Assembly (NCBI RefSeq): GCF_003316765.1
Contig: NZ_NIJF01000095.1
Coordinates: 248,001 to 312,000, forward strand
Origin: Bacillus sp. P14.5
Lineage (GTDB): Bacteria > Bacillota > Bacilli > Bacillales > Bacillaceae_B
Reading direction: 5' to 3'
DNA: 64,000 bases
In this document: one piece after another, positions 18,255 through 26,946 of the stretch
Layout of the letters: the number at the start of each line of letters is the position of its first letter
Numbering within the stretch: position 1 is the first letter of the stretch
Program-made: the position numbers and the translations under genes
The notes under the pieces: generated by a model
Database searches by the model: none
The model's input: only the letters and a program-made list of their open reading frames with translations
Told to the model about the DNA's origin: nothing

Positions 18255-19136
18255 ATGAGAACTGAGAATGAAATGATGGATATCATACTGGAGACTGCCA
18301 GGAAAGATGAGAACATCCGCGCTGTCTATATGAATGGCTCGAGAACGAATCCTAATGTCCCAAAAGATCTCTTTCAAGATTATGACATCGTATATGTCGT
18401 TAAAGAAACATCACCTCTAATAGAAAGGAAAGACTGGCTTAAGTCATTCGGTGAGCTTCTTATGATTCAGGAGCCGGATAGAAATGACAGAGTGGCGGGT
18501 ATTCAAAAGGATACTGCCAACTCTTATGGATATCTGATGTTGTTTGAGGACGGTAATCGTATCGATTTGCAGCTCCAAGCAATAGAAGGGATGATGGCGA
18601 GGTATCTTAGTGATAAGTTGACTGTACCTTTGATGGATAAAGACAAAATCTTACCTCCCATTCAGGAACCAACGGATAAAGACTATCATGTAAAGAAACC
18701 GTCAGAAGCTCAATTCTTCAGCTCATGCAATAACTTTTGGTGGTGTCAGCAGAATGTGGTCAAAGGAATATGGCGTGATGAGCTTCCCTATGCAAAATAC
18801 ATGTTCGAATGCATTATACGGCCGCATCTTGATGAAGCAGTCTCATGGTGGATAGGAACCAAAACTGATTTTGGCCTGTCCTCGGGAAAATTAGGTAAGT
18901 ATTTTAAAAATCATCTTCCGGCTTCTTATTGGGAGATGTACCAGGACACCTATTCTGATGGGAACTATGATAACTTTTGGCAGGCAATTTTCACCGCCTG
19001 TTCCTTATTCCGTGAATTAGCCAGGGAAGTTGCTGACAGCCTTTCATATATTTATCCAGAACAGGATGATCGCAATATGACAAACTATATGGAAAGAGTC
19101 CGTAAACTTCCAAAGGATGCAGAAGGAATTTATTAA
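18255..19136 (+). CDS. Aminoglycoside 6-adenylyltransferase-like protein (ANT(6)/AadK family)
   Basis: 293 residues. The opening MRTENEMMDIILETARKDEN-IRAVYMNGSR is the typical ANT(6) start. The nucleotidyltransferase core GSR ... DLFQDYDIVYVV supplies the metal-binding acidic residues. Conserved ANT(6) stretches follow: EPDRNDR, GNRIDLQL, NNFWWCQQNVVKGIWRDELPYAK and GKLGKYFKNHL. Enzymes of this family adenylate streptomycin at position 6, and chromosomal homologues such as B. subtilis AadK give low-level resistance. No mobile-element context surrounds it, so it looks like an intrinsic gene. ATG at 18255, ribosome site GGAGTGGG; the ATG at 18237 was rejected. Confidence 0.88.
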   Translation: MRTENEMMDIILETARKDENIRAVYMNGSRTNPNVPKDLFQDYDIVYVVKETSPLIERKDWLKSFGELLMIQEPDRNDRVAGIQKDTANSYGYLMLFEDGNRIDLQLQAIEGMMARYLSDKLTVPLMDKDKILPPIQEPTDKDYHVKKPSEAQFFSSCNNFWWCQQNVVKGIWRDELPYAKYMFECIIRPHLDEAVSWWIGTKTDFGLSSGKLGKYFKNHLPASYWEMYQDTYSDGNYDNFWQAIFTACSLFRELAREVADSLSYIYPEQDDRNMTNYMERVRKLPKDAEGIY

Positions 19137-19293
19137 AGAACTTTTTTTGGCATTGCTGCCCACAGGTCAAAAGAAAAAGTCTAAAAGATTATGGTTAAAT
19201 AGCATTCTATCACTTTCCTTTTAAGATAGAGGATTGGTGGCGAATACGTACGACTGTGGGACATGATGTTTTCTACTGCCTAATTGAAAAGTC

Positions 19294-19330
19294 AAAAGCT
19301 GAAGATAGGTAAAGCGTCTTCAGCTTTTTA
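19294..19330 (+). terminator. Rho-independent terminator
   Basis: AAAAGCTGAAGA ... TCTTCAGCTTTTT stem and tail downstream of the ANT(6) gene. A short degenerate family B fragment (GAGTCGCACGCCTGGAACAG) follows at about 19372-19391. Confidence 0.88.
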
Positions 19331-19464
19331 AATGCTGTTTTCCCTTCCTCACCCTTTTACGCAGGGGAAATTGAGTCGCACGCCTGGAACAGAAATCATT
19401 CGTTCAATGATCATAATTACCATACAAAAAAAATAGCTTTCTACTCAAACAAAGGAGTGGAAAA

Positions 19465-20050
19465 ATGATACCTCCGAAGCATATCGTTTCTGCAGCAGCT
19501 GTCATTGTTAATGTCCTTTTAATTAGGCTCTTTTCGTAAACTTTGTTGCTATTTATTATGTCTTCGGAAAATAACACCATAATTCCCCTGACATACCTGT
19601 TAAGCAAGAAAGAAAAGAGCTCCCCCCCGGTCAAAGAGGAGATCCTCCGTATCCAGGGAAAAATCCGGCTCTTGGGATTTTTCCGAAAGCAACAATCTTG
19701 CGGTAACAGCCTTTAATAAAGGGTCCAAAACGGGGATGGGAAATGCCCGGAGGCCAGGTCGAAGAAGGAGAATCTATAAAGGATGCAGCGGTACGAGAAA
19801 CTAAAGAAGAATGCGGCTCATCGAAGTCACTAAAATTTGCGGCGTGTTCCAAAACGCAGGAGGATCCATCTGTATTACACTATTCCTTGGAAAACCGGTT
19901 GGGGGCGAGCTTACCGCAACCCCTGAGGCTCTTGAAGCAGGATTCTTTCCTATAGAAGATGTATATGAGATGGTAACTTTTTTAAATTTCAAACAAAGGA
20001 TACAATTATGCCTGGATGAAGAGGCACACCCTTTTTATGTCGAGTTTTAA
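19465..20050 (+). pseudogene. Nudix hydrolase gene interrupted by a MITE and frameshifted
   Basis: The 5' part (ATG 19465, AAAGGAG ribosome site) reads MIPPKHIVSAAAVIVN-VLL. The frame is then interrupted by family A MITE 19526-19711. Removing the element and one copy of the 8-base duplication restores VLLIKGPKRGWEMPGG, running into the Nudix box GGQVEEGESIKDAAVRETKEECG (G-x5-E-x7-R-E-x2-E-E-x-G). Just after the box a -1 shift near 19815 moves the frame to IEVTKICGVFQN, which continues to 20050. The parent enzyme would hydrolyse a nucleoside diphosphate-X compound. The insertion alone inactivates it. Confidence 0.88.
19526..19711. mobile_element. MITE family A, complete reference copy (186 bp)
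   Basis: It starts GGCTCTTTTCGTAAAC and ends with the inverted terminus (GCAACAATCTTGCGGTAACAGCC read forward). It is flanked by TTTAATTA (19518-19525) and TTTAATAA (19712-19719), an 8-base target duplication with one mismatch. It splits the Nudix gene, and excision in silico rebuilds the protein exactly. It has no ORF, so it must move in trans. Confidence 0.92.
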
Positions 20051-20113
20051 TTTTACATATTAACAAAAGGAAAACAAAAGTTAAATCTGAATGCAGAGGA
20101 AGCAGGTTAATTT

Positions 20114-20665
20114 ATGAAAAAAACGTTTCCATTAATTGAAACGAATCGACTAATTCTAAGAGAAGCAGTACCATCAGATGCTGCAGATATGCTGGAATAC
20201 TTATCTGATTCTGAGGTAGTAAAACATATGGGCCTTTCACCATTTCAATCAATCGAAGATGCCCTGGGAGAGTTGAATTGGTACAGTGCTATATTCAGGG
20301 AAGATTACGGGATTCGGTGGGGAATAACAATAAAGGAAAGCGGCAAGATGGTCGGCAGCTGCGGAATACATAATTTGGTGAGCAAACACCATAGAGCAGA
20401 AGTGGGTTTTGAATTAAGCAGGAACTACTGGGGAGCAGGAATCGCAAGTGAAGCATTAAGCGCAGTCATTATCTATAGTTTTGTGCATTTTAAATTGGAA
20501 AGAATAGAAGCTCTGGTTGAACCTGATAATAAGTCTTCTCAGAAACTGTTAGAAGCAAAGGGGTTTCAAAGAGAAGGACTGCTTAGACATTATGAATATA
20601 CTTGCGGAAAATTTGATGACTTATTTATGTATTCTATATTAAAAGGTGATTTACCACTGGATTAA
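20114..20665 (+). CDS. GNAT acetyltransferase, RimJ/RimL-like
   Basis: 183 residues. It opens IETNRLILREAVPSDAADML, the usual Acetyltransf_3 start. The core includes WGITIKESGKMVGSCGIHNL, AEVGFELSRNYWGAGIASEAL (acetyl-CoA loop) and the closing EPDNKSSQKLLEAKGFQREG. Such enzymes acetylate N-terminal amines of ribosomal proteins or other small amines. A paralogue of the same type lies at 62400-62978. No operon partner. Confidence 0.9.
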   Translation: MKKTFPLIETNRLILREAVPSDAADMLEYLSDSEVVKHMGLSPFQSIEDALGELNWYSAIFREDYGIRWGITIKESGKMVGSCGIHNLVSKHHRAEVGFELSRNYWGAGIASEALSAVIIYSFVHFKLERIEALVEPDNKSSQKLLEAKGFQREGLLRHYEYTCGKFDDLFMYSILKGDLPLD

Positions 20666-20718
20666 TGATTTCCAACAGTAAAGAGGGTAGCAGAAAGTTT
20701 GATACTGTTTTTACTTAA

Positions 20719-20780
20719 GGCTGTTTTCTAATTAATTGCTGATTTCAGGTAAATCCCAAAATCCGGACTTGCCATTTTTT
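20719..20780. mobile_element. MITE family A, degenerate fragment (reverse orientation)
   Basis: GGCTGTTTTCTAATTAATTG, then AAATCCCAAAATCCGGA, corresponds to the opening of the reverse-oriented copy at 40937. The other end is not recognisable. Confidence 0.55.
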
Positions 20781-20837
20781 CTCTAACCAGTTTTTATCCT
20801 CTCTTATTGGGTAGAAAAAATAAGAAAGGAGAATGAT

Positions 20838-21497
20838 ATGGATACGATTCTGTTTGGCTTATTTGCTGCAGCATACATTGTGTTAGCAATCTGGACAATT
20901 AAGATATTTAAGAATTATCATGTGTACAGTGCTGCTTTTCTGGTGCCTGTCATTTTAGGGCTTGTCTATGATAACAGCATTATAGCAGCAGGAAGATACA
21001 TTGGGGAGGGGGCATTACTTCAATTTTTGAATGCCCTCCGATATTGGTTCCATGCCTTCTTCACACCTTTACTTGTTCTTTTTTCGTGGAAGACACTGGA
21101 ACAGGCGAATATCAGTTGGGCAAAAACCAAATGGTTTCGCTGGGCTGCGTATCTTCTGACTGCAGCGCTGGTTTTGATTGAACTCTTCGCAGAAGTCCTT
21201 GGGATGGAACTAGAGGCTGCCTGGGAATATGGAGTTCTTACATATAGCAATACAGCTTCCTCAGGAGGACCGCCAATAATGGTGCTCATCGTATCGGTTG
21301 TTTTGCTGGCTGCCTCCATTATCATATGGCGAAAGCAGAAATGGATATGGTTTTTCGCCGGATCGCTTGTGATGGCAGTGGGGAGTGCGGTACAGCTTCC
21401 AATTGAGAGCGGGGCCATCACAAATTTATTTGAACTTGCATTATTAGCTTCCTTGGCTGCAACAGCGCATTTTCAGGGAAGAAGAGAAAGGGATTGA
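20838..21497 (+). CDS. Polytopic membrane protein of unknown function
   Basis: 219 residues, strongly hydrophobic, with about seven predicted helices, starting FGLFAAAYIVLAIWTI and ending in a basic tail HFQGRRERD. Charged loops are short; one longer loop (EYGVLTYSNTASSGGPP) sits between helices 5 and 6. No family motif was recognised. AAAGGAG ribosome site before the ATG; terminator directly after. Confidence 0.7.
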   Translation: MDTILFGLFAAAYIVLAIWTIKIFKNYHVYSAAFLVPVILGLVYDNSIIAAGRYIGEGALLQFLNALRYWFHAFFTPLLVLFSWKTLEQANISWAKTKWFRWAAYLLTAALVLIELFAEVLGMELEAAWEYGVLTYSNTASSGGPPIMVLIVSVVLLAASIIIWRKQKWIWFFAGSLVMAVGSAVQLPIESGAITNLFELALLASLAATAHFQGRRERD

Positions 21498-21527
21498 GTC
21501 AGAGGAAATCTGGCTCTCTTTTTTTTG
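21490..21527 (+). terminator. Rho-independent terminator
   Basis: GAGTCAGA ... TCTGGCTC stem and eight T, overlapping the end of the membrane-protein gene. Confidence 0.8.
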
Positions 21528-21793
21528 AGACATACCTATCAGGAGAGCTTTTTAGTTTGAAATGTCTGTGGACCGGCATATTTTAAAATGAATACTGCAG
21601 CCGGAAGGCAGGTCAGAACGGGACAGACCGCTGTTTTCTCATGTTAATTTCTTCATTTATGGAGGAAAGGATTCCATATTCACTCCTCGTCCTTTATACT
21701 AGATAAGTATGTCTTCTAATAGAAATGTAAATTTATCTTAAAGAGATTCTTTATAGATTATAATAATGTTGTGGTATGAAGGAGGAATTCCAA

Positions 21794-23185
21794 GTGAAAA
21801 TAACTAAAGGTGAAATGATAGAAACACAAATTCATCGATTGGATGATAGGGGAGCGGGCCAGGCTGTTGTTTGGCGCGAGAATGAGAAGGGCCATATCGG
21901 GAAGCTGAAACTTACGATCCCCCGTACTCTTCCCGGCGAAAAGGTTAAAGTGAAAGTCGATGAGCCCCTAAAAAGGAGAAGAAAGGCAATTCCTGAAGAA
22001 ATCATTGAATCGAACGCTGATAGGACGAATCCCCCATGTCCTCATTTTGAACGCTGCGGGGGCTGTGTTTGGCAGCATTGGAGTTATGAAGGCCAGTTAA
22101 GACATAAAACCGCTCACGTTAAAGAAGAGGTTGCTTCTCAAGGGTATGATCCAGCTCTTGTTCTGGATACAATCGGAATGGATAATCCATGGCAGTATCG
22201 AAACAAAATGGAATTTACATTTTCACCGGACGGTTCTCTTGGATTGCATGAACAAGGAAACTTCCGTAAGGTCATTTCGCTCGAAACATGCTTGATCGCA
22301 AGCGAAGAAATGGTCTCAGCGGCAATGGAAGTAGCGGACTGGGTAAGTGAGCATGGTTTGAAAGGATATGATAAAGACAGCCATGAAGGCCTGCTTCGCC
22401 ATCTGATGGTAAGGCAGTCATTTGCCACTGGAGAAATCATGCTCGGCCTCTTTGCCACAGAATCACCTGAGGGCAGCCTGGAAGGTGCCGTTTCTGATCT
22501 GGTTAAACGGGTAGGAGAAAAATTCCCCAAAGTGAAAAGCTTGTTATGGCTTGAAAACAGAGATTGGGCAGATCGTACTCAATCAGAAAAAAGTCATACT
22601 TTGGCTGGACGCGACTTTATCTATGACGAAATGGATGGCTACCGGTTCCGCCTTTGGTTCGACACGTTTTTCCAAACGAATCCTGTGCAGGCCCAGAAAC
22701 TCGTAGACTTGGCTGTCGAGATGGGAAAACCAAAGAAAACGGAAAAAATGATCGACCTTTTCTGTGGTGTAGGTACGTTCTCTCTGCCATTTGCAAGCAG
22801 AGTCGGAGAACTGGCAGGAATTGAGATTGTGGAAAGCTCAATACAATCAGCTAAACGGAATGCTGAAGATAATGGAATTACCAACACCACTTTCCTGGCA
22901 AAGGACGCAAGAAAGGGAATCGACGAAATCCTGGAGAGCTTCGGCAGACCTGAATTACTGCTGCTTGACCCTCCGAGATCAGGCGCAGGCGGTAAAGTCA
23001 TGAGAAGAATTGGACGTTCTCAGCCGGAAAGGATTATCTATGTTTCATGCAACCCTTCCACTTTTGCGTTAGATATTAAAGAACTGGAGCAATTTGGATA
23101 CAGTTTAGAAGTCGTTCAGCCTGTTGATTTGTTTCCTCATACCGTTCATGTTGAGTGTGTGGCAGAACTTATTCTCGAGAAGTAA
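21794..23185 (+). CDS. RNA (uracil-5)-methyltransferase, RlmD/RlmCD type
   Basis: 463 residues. A TRAM-like N-terminal domain precedes an iron-sulfur motif PCPHFERCGGCVWQH; with a later Cys (ETCLIA) this gives the four ligands of a [4Fe-4S] cluster. The methyltransferase domain has the SAM loop DLFCGVGTFSLP, the DPPRSG motif and the catalytic Cys in YVSCNPSTFA. These enzymes methylate C5 of uridines in 23S rRNA; the target position is not readable here. The ATG at 21776 overlaps the ribosome site AAGGAGGA, so the GTG at 21794 is taken as the start. Confidence 0.92.
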   Translation: MKITKGEMIETQIHRLDDRGAGQAVVWRENEKGHIGKLKLTIPRTLPGEKVKVKVDEPLKRRRKAIPEEIIESNADRTNPPCPHFERCGGCVWQHWSYEGQLRHKTAHVKEEVASQGYDPALVLDTIGMDNPWQYRNKMEFTFSPDGSLGLHEQGNFRKVISLETCLIASEEMVSAAMEVADWVSEHGLKGYDKDSHEGLLRHLMVRQSFATGEIMLGLFATESPEGSLEGAVSDLVKRVGEKFPKVKSLLWLENRDWADRTQSEKSHTLAGRDFIYDEMDGYRFRLWFDTFFQTNPVQAQKLVDLAVEMGKPKKTEKMIDLFCGVGTFSLPFASRVGELAGIEIVESSIQSAKRNAEDNGITNTTFLAKDARKGIDEILESFGRPELLLLDPPRSGAGGKVMRRIGRSQPERIIYVSCNPSTFALDIKELEQFGYSLEVVQPVDLFPHTVHVECVAELILEK

Positions 23186-23273
23186 TAGTTGAACATAAAA
23201 GTGTAACGAGTGGTAAATCGCAGACCGAATCAAACAGCAAACTCAAATAACTTCAAAGTATATTTTAAAGTTG

Positions 23274-23312
23274 AAAAGGCTTAGAGATGCAACTATCTCT
23301 AAGCCTTTTTCA
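23274..23312 (+). terminator. Terminator of the RNA methyltransferase gene
   Basis: AAAAGGCTTAGAGAT ... ATCTCTAAGCCTTTTT. Confidence 0.93.
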
Positions 23313-23397
23313 AAGGTAAAGAAAGAATCCAGATTCGCCCTTCTATTAAATTGCTCTATTTTTAAATATTTGAAATAATAATAAAAGGGGGAATAGT

Positions 23398-23858
23398 GTG
23401 CTGACCTATAGAACAATTGATTTGAAAATCGAAAAAGAGTGCTGGAATCTCGGAAATATTCTTTTGCAGTAAGCTTCGGGGAAGAGGGGCACTTTAATGA
23501 AAATGAGTACATGGAGTGGCTGCAAAGGTTTATAAAGATTTTTCCGGGTGGATTTTTAATGGTGGAAAAAGGCAATGAAACAATAGGTCAGATTGAATTA
23601 TCAATTAGGGAGCAGGATTTACGGTCCATCGGATATGTTCACCTTTACTATTTAACTCATGGTTACAGACATAAAGGACTCGGGAAAAATGTTCATGAAT
23701 ACAGTCTCCGATTTTTCGCCCGGTATAATGTTAGTGAATATCAATTAAGAGTGTCGCCAACGAATGTCGCTGCGCTCAAATTTTACAGGGAAATCGGGAT
23801 GCAGGAATCGGGACCAGAGATGAACGGTAAGGTTTTAAAAATGAGAGGCATAATTTGA
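23398..23858 (+). pseudogene. GNAT acetyltransferase with N-terminal frameshift
   Basis: A GTG at 23398 with AAAGGGGG upstream opens LTYRTIDLKIEKE and soon stops. The continuing GNAT sequence is one base out, from about 23440: LESRKYSFAVSFGEEGHF, then YLTHGYRHKGLGKNVHEY (acetyl-CoA loop), then NVAALKFYREIGMQE. Joining the two gives a normal-length GNAT of about 153 residues. The break falls between 23430 and 23455, which includes a five-A run. The ATG-like start at 23439 has no ribosome site. Either a sequencing error or a recent inactivation. Confidence 0.72.
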
Positions 23859-23871
23859 GAGGTGTCACGTA

Positions 23872-24264
23872 ATGAAATTTTATACAGCTTCCAGTTTTAA
23901 AAATATCGAATCAGTAAGATACGTGAACGAAGAGTTAAAACGGATTGGATATATACATACCTATGATTGGACTCAAAACGACCGCGCTTCTTCACAGGGA
24001 GATCTCGAGAGGATTGGAAGGGAAGAAAAAAGGGCCGTCATCGCATCTGACTTCATTATAGTCATCCTGCCTGCAGGAAAAGGAAGTCATATAGAAATGG
24101 GAATCGCCATTGGTCTGGAGAAGAAGATAATGCTTTATTCGCCTAATGAAGAAGTGAATGATAGGGCACTCACGAGTACTTTCTATCATTTGCCTGAAGT
24201 AGAAAAATGCTTTGGAAGTCTTGATGACCTGATAAGCAAGATAATAGAACTTGAAGGTGAATAA
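23872..24264 (+). CDS. Nucleoside 2-deoxyribosyltransferase-like protein
   Basis: 130 residues, compact Rossmann-like fold. It opens KFYTASSFKNIESVRYV and has the family motif PAGKGSHIEMGIAIGLEKKI, in which the Glu of HIEMG corresponds to the catalytic or binding Glu of nucleoside deoxyribosyltransferase-type proteins. Related proteins act on nucleosides or nucleotides, but many in this branch are untested. It begins 13 bases after the GNAT gene, so they are likely co-transcribed; the ribosome site GAGAGGTG overlaps the GNAT end. Confidence 0.82.
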   Translation: MKFYTASSFKNIESVRYVNEELKRIGYIHTYDWTQNDRASSQGDLERIGREEKRAVIASDFIIVILPAGKGSHIEMGIAIGLEKKIMLYSPNEEVNDRALTSTFYHLPEVEKCFGSLDDLISKIIELEGE

Positions 24265-24451
24265 AACATTCCCTTTCCAGCTTTGGGACAGTATAGGGAG
24301 TCCGCTTGATAAAGAGGTTCACAAAACAAAACCTCTAATGAAATTAAAAGAGTAAGAATGAAAGATGCAGTTTGGTGGGGGAGGAGATCCTATCTCAACA
24401 GTGCAGCACCCAGAAGAGCTGCTATAAACTATTAATCTTAAGAAATATAAG

Positions 24452-24482
24452 AAAACCAGGCCGGAGCCCGGCCTGGTTTTCT
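24452..24482. terminator. Bidirectional terminator (lexA and the convergent gene)
   Basis: AAAACCAGGCCGG-AGC-CCGGCCTGGTTTT, perfect stem with A and T flanks on both sides. Confidence 0.94.
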
Positions 24483-24487
24483 CTGTA

Positions 24488-25108
24488 TTAATGAATCTGG
24501 CGGTAAACTCCGATAACTTTACCAAGAATTGAAACATGGCGAAGTATAATAGGGTCCATCGAGGAGTTTTCTGGCTGCAGGCGGACAAAATCCTGTTCTT
24601 TAAAGAAGCGTTTAACCGTTGCTTCATCTTCTTCTGTCATCGCAACAACAATATCCCCATTATTTGCGGTCTGCTGCTGGCGGACAATAACGTAATCTCC
24701 ATCCAGTATCCCTGCTTCTATCATACTGTCACCCATGATTTCCAGCATGAACACCTGTTCATCTGCTGGTGCAAGATGCTGAGGGAGCGGGAAGAATTCT
24801 TCTACATTTTCAATGGCTGTAATAGGTTGTCCTGCAGTTACTTTACCGATTAATGGAACATTGACAGCAGTTTGTCTGGGAATGCTGTCTTCTTCAAGAT
24901 TCAGTACCTCGATTGCCCTTGGCTTAGTTGGATCTCTCCTGATCAGGCCCTTGCTTTCCAGCCTTGCCAGGTGACCATGAACAGTAGAGCTGGAGGCAAG
25001 TCCTACGGCTTCTCCAATCTCTCTTACGGATGGCGGATATCCTTTAGATTTGACTTCTTCTTTAATATATTGGAGGATATCCTGCTGCCTTTTTGATAAT
25101 TTTGTCAT
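24488..25108 (-). CDS. lexA: LexA, SOS-response repressor and self-cleaving protease
   Basis: 206 residues. The N-terminal winged helix has [20 protein letters not shown] as the DNA-recognition segment. The autocleavage site is Ala-Gly in VTAGQP (about residue 92). The S24 catalytic Ser is in [14 protein letters not shown] and the catalytic Lys in EDEATVKRF. LexA represses SOS genes and cleaves itself when RecA is activated by single-stranded DNA. It is divergent from yneA, and the shared intergenic region contains three SOS boxes, so lexA and yneA are both autoregulated in the usual way. Confidence 0.98.
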   Translation of the reverse strand: MTKLSKRQQDILQYIKEEVKSKGYPPSVREIGEAVGLASSSTVHGHLARLESKGLIRRDPTKPRAIEVLNLEEDSIPRQTAVNVPLIGKVTAGQPITAIENVEEFFPLPQHLAPADEQVFMLEIMGDSMIEAGILDGDYVIVRQQQTANNGDIVVAMTEEDEATVKRFFKEQDFVRLQPENSSMDPIILRHVSILGKVIGVYRQIH

Positions 25109-25165
25109 TTTTCCACCTCAAAACCGATCTTTTGTTCCCATTATAGCATGTTAAAGAAGGTGATA

Positions 25166-25179
25166 CAAACATAAGTTCG
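25166..25179. promoter_or_regulatory. SOS box 1 (LexA operator)
   Basis: CAAAC-ATAA-GTTCG, one mismatch to CGAAC-N4-GTTCG. It lies nearest the lexA start. Confidence 0.85.
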
Positions 25180-25187
25180 AATAATTG

Positions 25188-25217
25188 TTGACACCAAACG
25201 AATGTTCGTATTATAAT
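25188..25217 (+). promoter_or_regulatory. yneA promoter
   Basis: TTGACA, 18-base spacer, TATAAT. The spacer contains SOS box 2, so LexA binding would block RNA polymerase directly. Confidence 0.9.
25195..25208. promoter_or_regulatory. SOS box 2 (LexA operator)
   Basis: CAAAC-GAAT-GTTCG, one mismatch to the consensus, between the yneA -35 and -10 elements. Confidence 0.9.
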
Positions 25218-25232
25218 CATATTAACGGAAAA

Positions 25233-25246
25233 CGAACACACATTCG
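25233..25246. promoter_or_regulatory. SOS box 3 (LexA operator)
   Basis: CGAAC-ACAC-ATTCG, one mismatch to the consensus, between the yneA promoter and its ribosome site. Confidence 0.85.
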
Positions 25247-25261
25247 TACGGAGGTAATGTC

Positions 25262-25588
25262 ATGCTTATATCTATTTGGAGAAATTATTCTTATGTTATC
25301 CTTCTTATGGGATTGGCTTTTGTGATGAGTTCCATTGCCCTCATTAAAGTTGGGGTGGGAGAAACCTATCAGGAAGTAACAGTCAAAGAAGGAGATTCAC
25401 TTTGGACGATTGCCCAGGAGTTATCAGAAGAACATGATATGTCTACTCAGGCGATGGTAGAATGGGTCAGCCATAAAAACAATCTGGCAACGGACATAAT
25501 TAAACCAGGAGAGTCACTGATCATTCCAGGAGGAGAGTCAATTCAACTTGAGAATGGAGATTATGAACTTGCAGGCGGTACAGAATAG
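25262..25588 (+). CDS. yneA: YneA, SOS-induced cell-division suppressor
   Basis: 108 residues. One N-terminal membrane helix (YVILLMGLAFVMSSIALI) is followed by an extracellular LysM domain starting VTVKEGDSLWTIAQEL. YneA is made when LexA is cleaved and delays division until DNA is repaired. It is released and degraded outside the membrane in B. subtilis. The position between lexA and yneB, and the SOS-controlled promoter, make the assignment firm. CGGAGG ribosome site. Confidence 0.95.
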   Translation: MLISIWRNYSYVILLMGLAFVMSSIALIKVGVGETYQEVTVKEGDSLWTIAQELSEEHDMSTQAMVEWVSHKNNLATDIIKPGESLIIPGGESIQLENGDYELAGGTE

Positions 25589-25596
25589 GAGTTTGA

Positions 25597-26250
<654 letters not shown>

Positions 26251-26371
26251 CACTTGTGTTTTTTCTCTATTTCTAGTAATATGTCGATATTCAATCGGCC
26301 TTTTCTGATTAGTTATAAGCCTTAAGGCGCTTTTAAAATAATCGACATTCACTAGGGAGGAGAACCAGGTT

Positions 26372-26605
26372 ATGCTTTCAAAAGATAAAATGGCAAGAAT
26401 CAACACTCTGGCCAAGAAAGCCAAGGGTAATGGTTTATCGGCAGCAGAAGCAAAAGAACAAACAAAGTTAAGGAAAGAGTATCTGGAGACATTCAGACTA
26501 TCAATGCGTTCGACTATAGAGAATACTAGAATGTTCGACCCGGAAGGAAATGAAGTTACCCCTCAAAAGGTAAAAGATATTCAAAATAATAAGAAGCTTA
26601 ATTAA
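26372..26605 (+). CDS. ynzC: YnzC, DUF896 family protein
   Basis: 77 residues, the normal DUF896 length. Signature stretches: RINTLAKKAKGNGLSAAEAKE and RKEYLETFRLSMRSTI. A small helical-hairpin protein of unknown biochemical role, belonging to the yneA operon neighbourhood in B. subtilis. Ribosome site GGAGGAG well placed before the ATG. Confidence 0.95.
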   Translation: MLSKDKMARINTLAKKAKGNGLSAAEAKEQTKLRKEYLETFRLSMRSTIENTRMFDPEGNEVTPQKVKDIQNNKKLN

Positions 26606-26634
26606 AGCATGCATTTTTGCATGTTTTTTATTTT
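26606..26634 (+). terminator. Terminator of ynzC
   Basis: CATGCA-TTT-TGCATG stem and six T. Confidence 0.85.
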
Positions 26635-26828
26635 GTACTAAATGTGTCTTAATCAGGGTATGAGGATACTAATATGGCGCATTCTAAAGAAGTGGACATT
26701 AATGGTTTTAAGTGCAGGCCGGGATTGAAATAAAAACTTATGAAGAAAAGATTTCAAAGAAAAAATTCCGATTAATTAGTAAATCGAGAAAATTATTTCC
26801 GCAGCAAGAAAAGGCTTTCACCTCAACG

Positions 26829-26843
26829 AAGTAAGCGCTTTCT
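26829..26843. promoter_or_regulatory. Candidate cre site (CcpA) upstream of tkt
   Basis: AAGTAAGCGCTTTCT matches WTGNAANCGNWNNCW at all but one position, around the palindromic AAGCGCTT. It lies 104 bases before the tkt start and just upstream of a TTGACA at 26864. Confidence 0.55.
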
Positions 26844-26946
26844 TTAAAGTGGTACAAATTCTGTTGACAAACAAATCGTTTGTATAAACGGGATAAGAAT
26901 ATTAATATTAACAAGTAATACACGAAAAAAGGAAGGATGTTGATTA

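Noticed and set aside
18255-19136. ANT(6)-like gene as an acquired resistance island
   Set aside because: No transposase, integrase or composition change flanks it; chromosomal homologues are common in bacilli.
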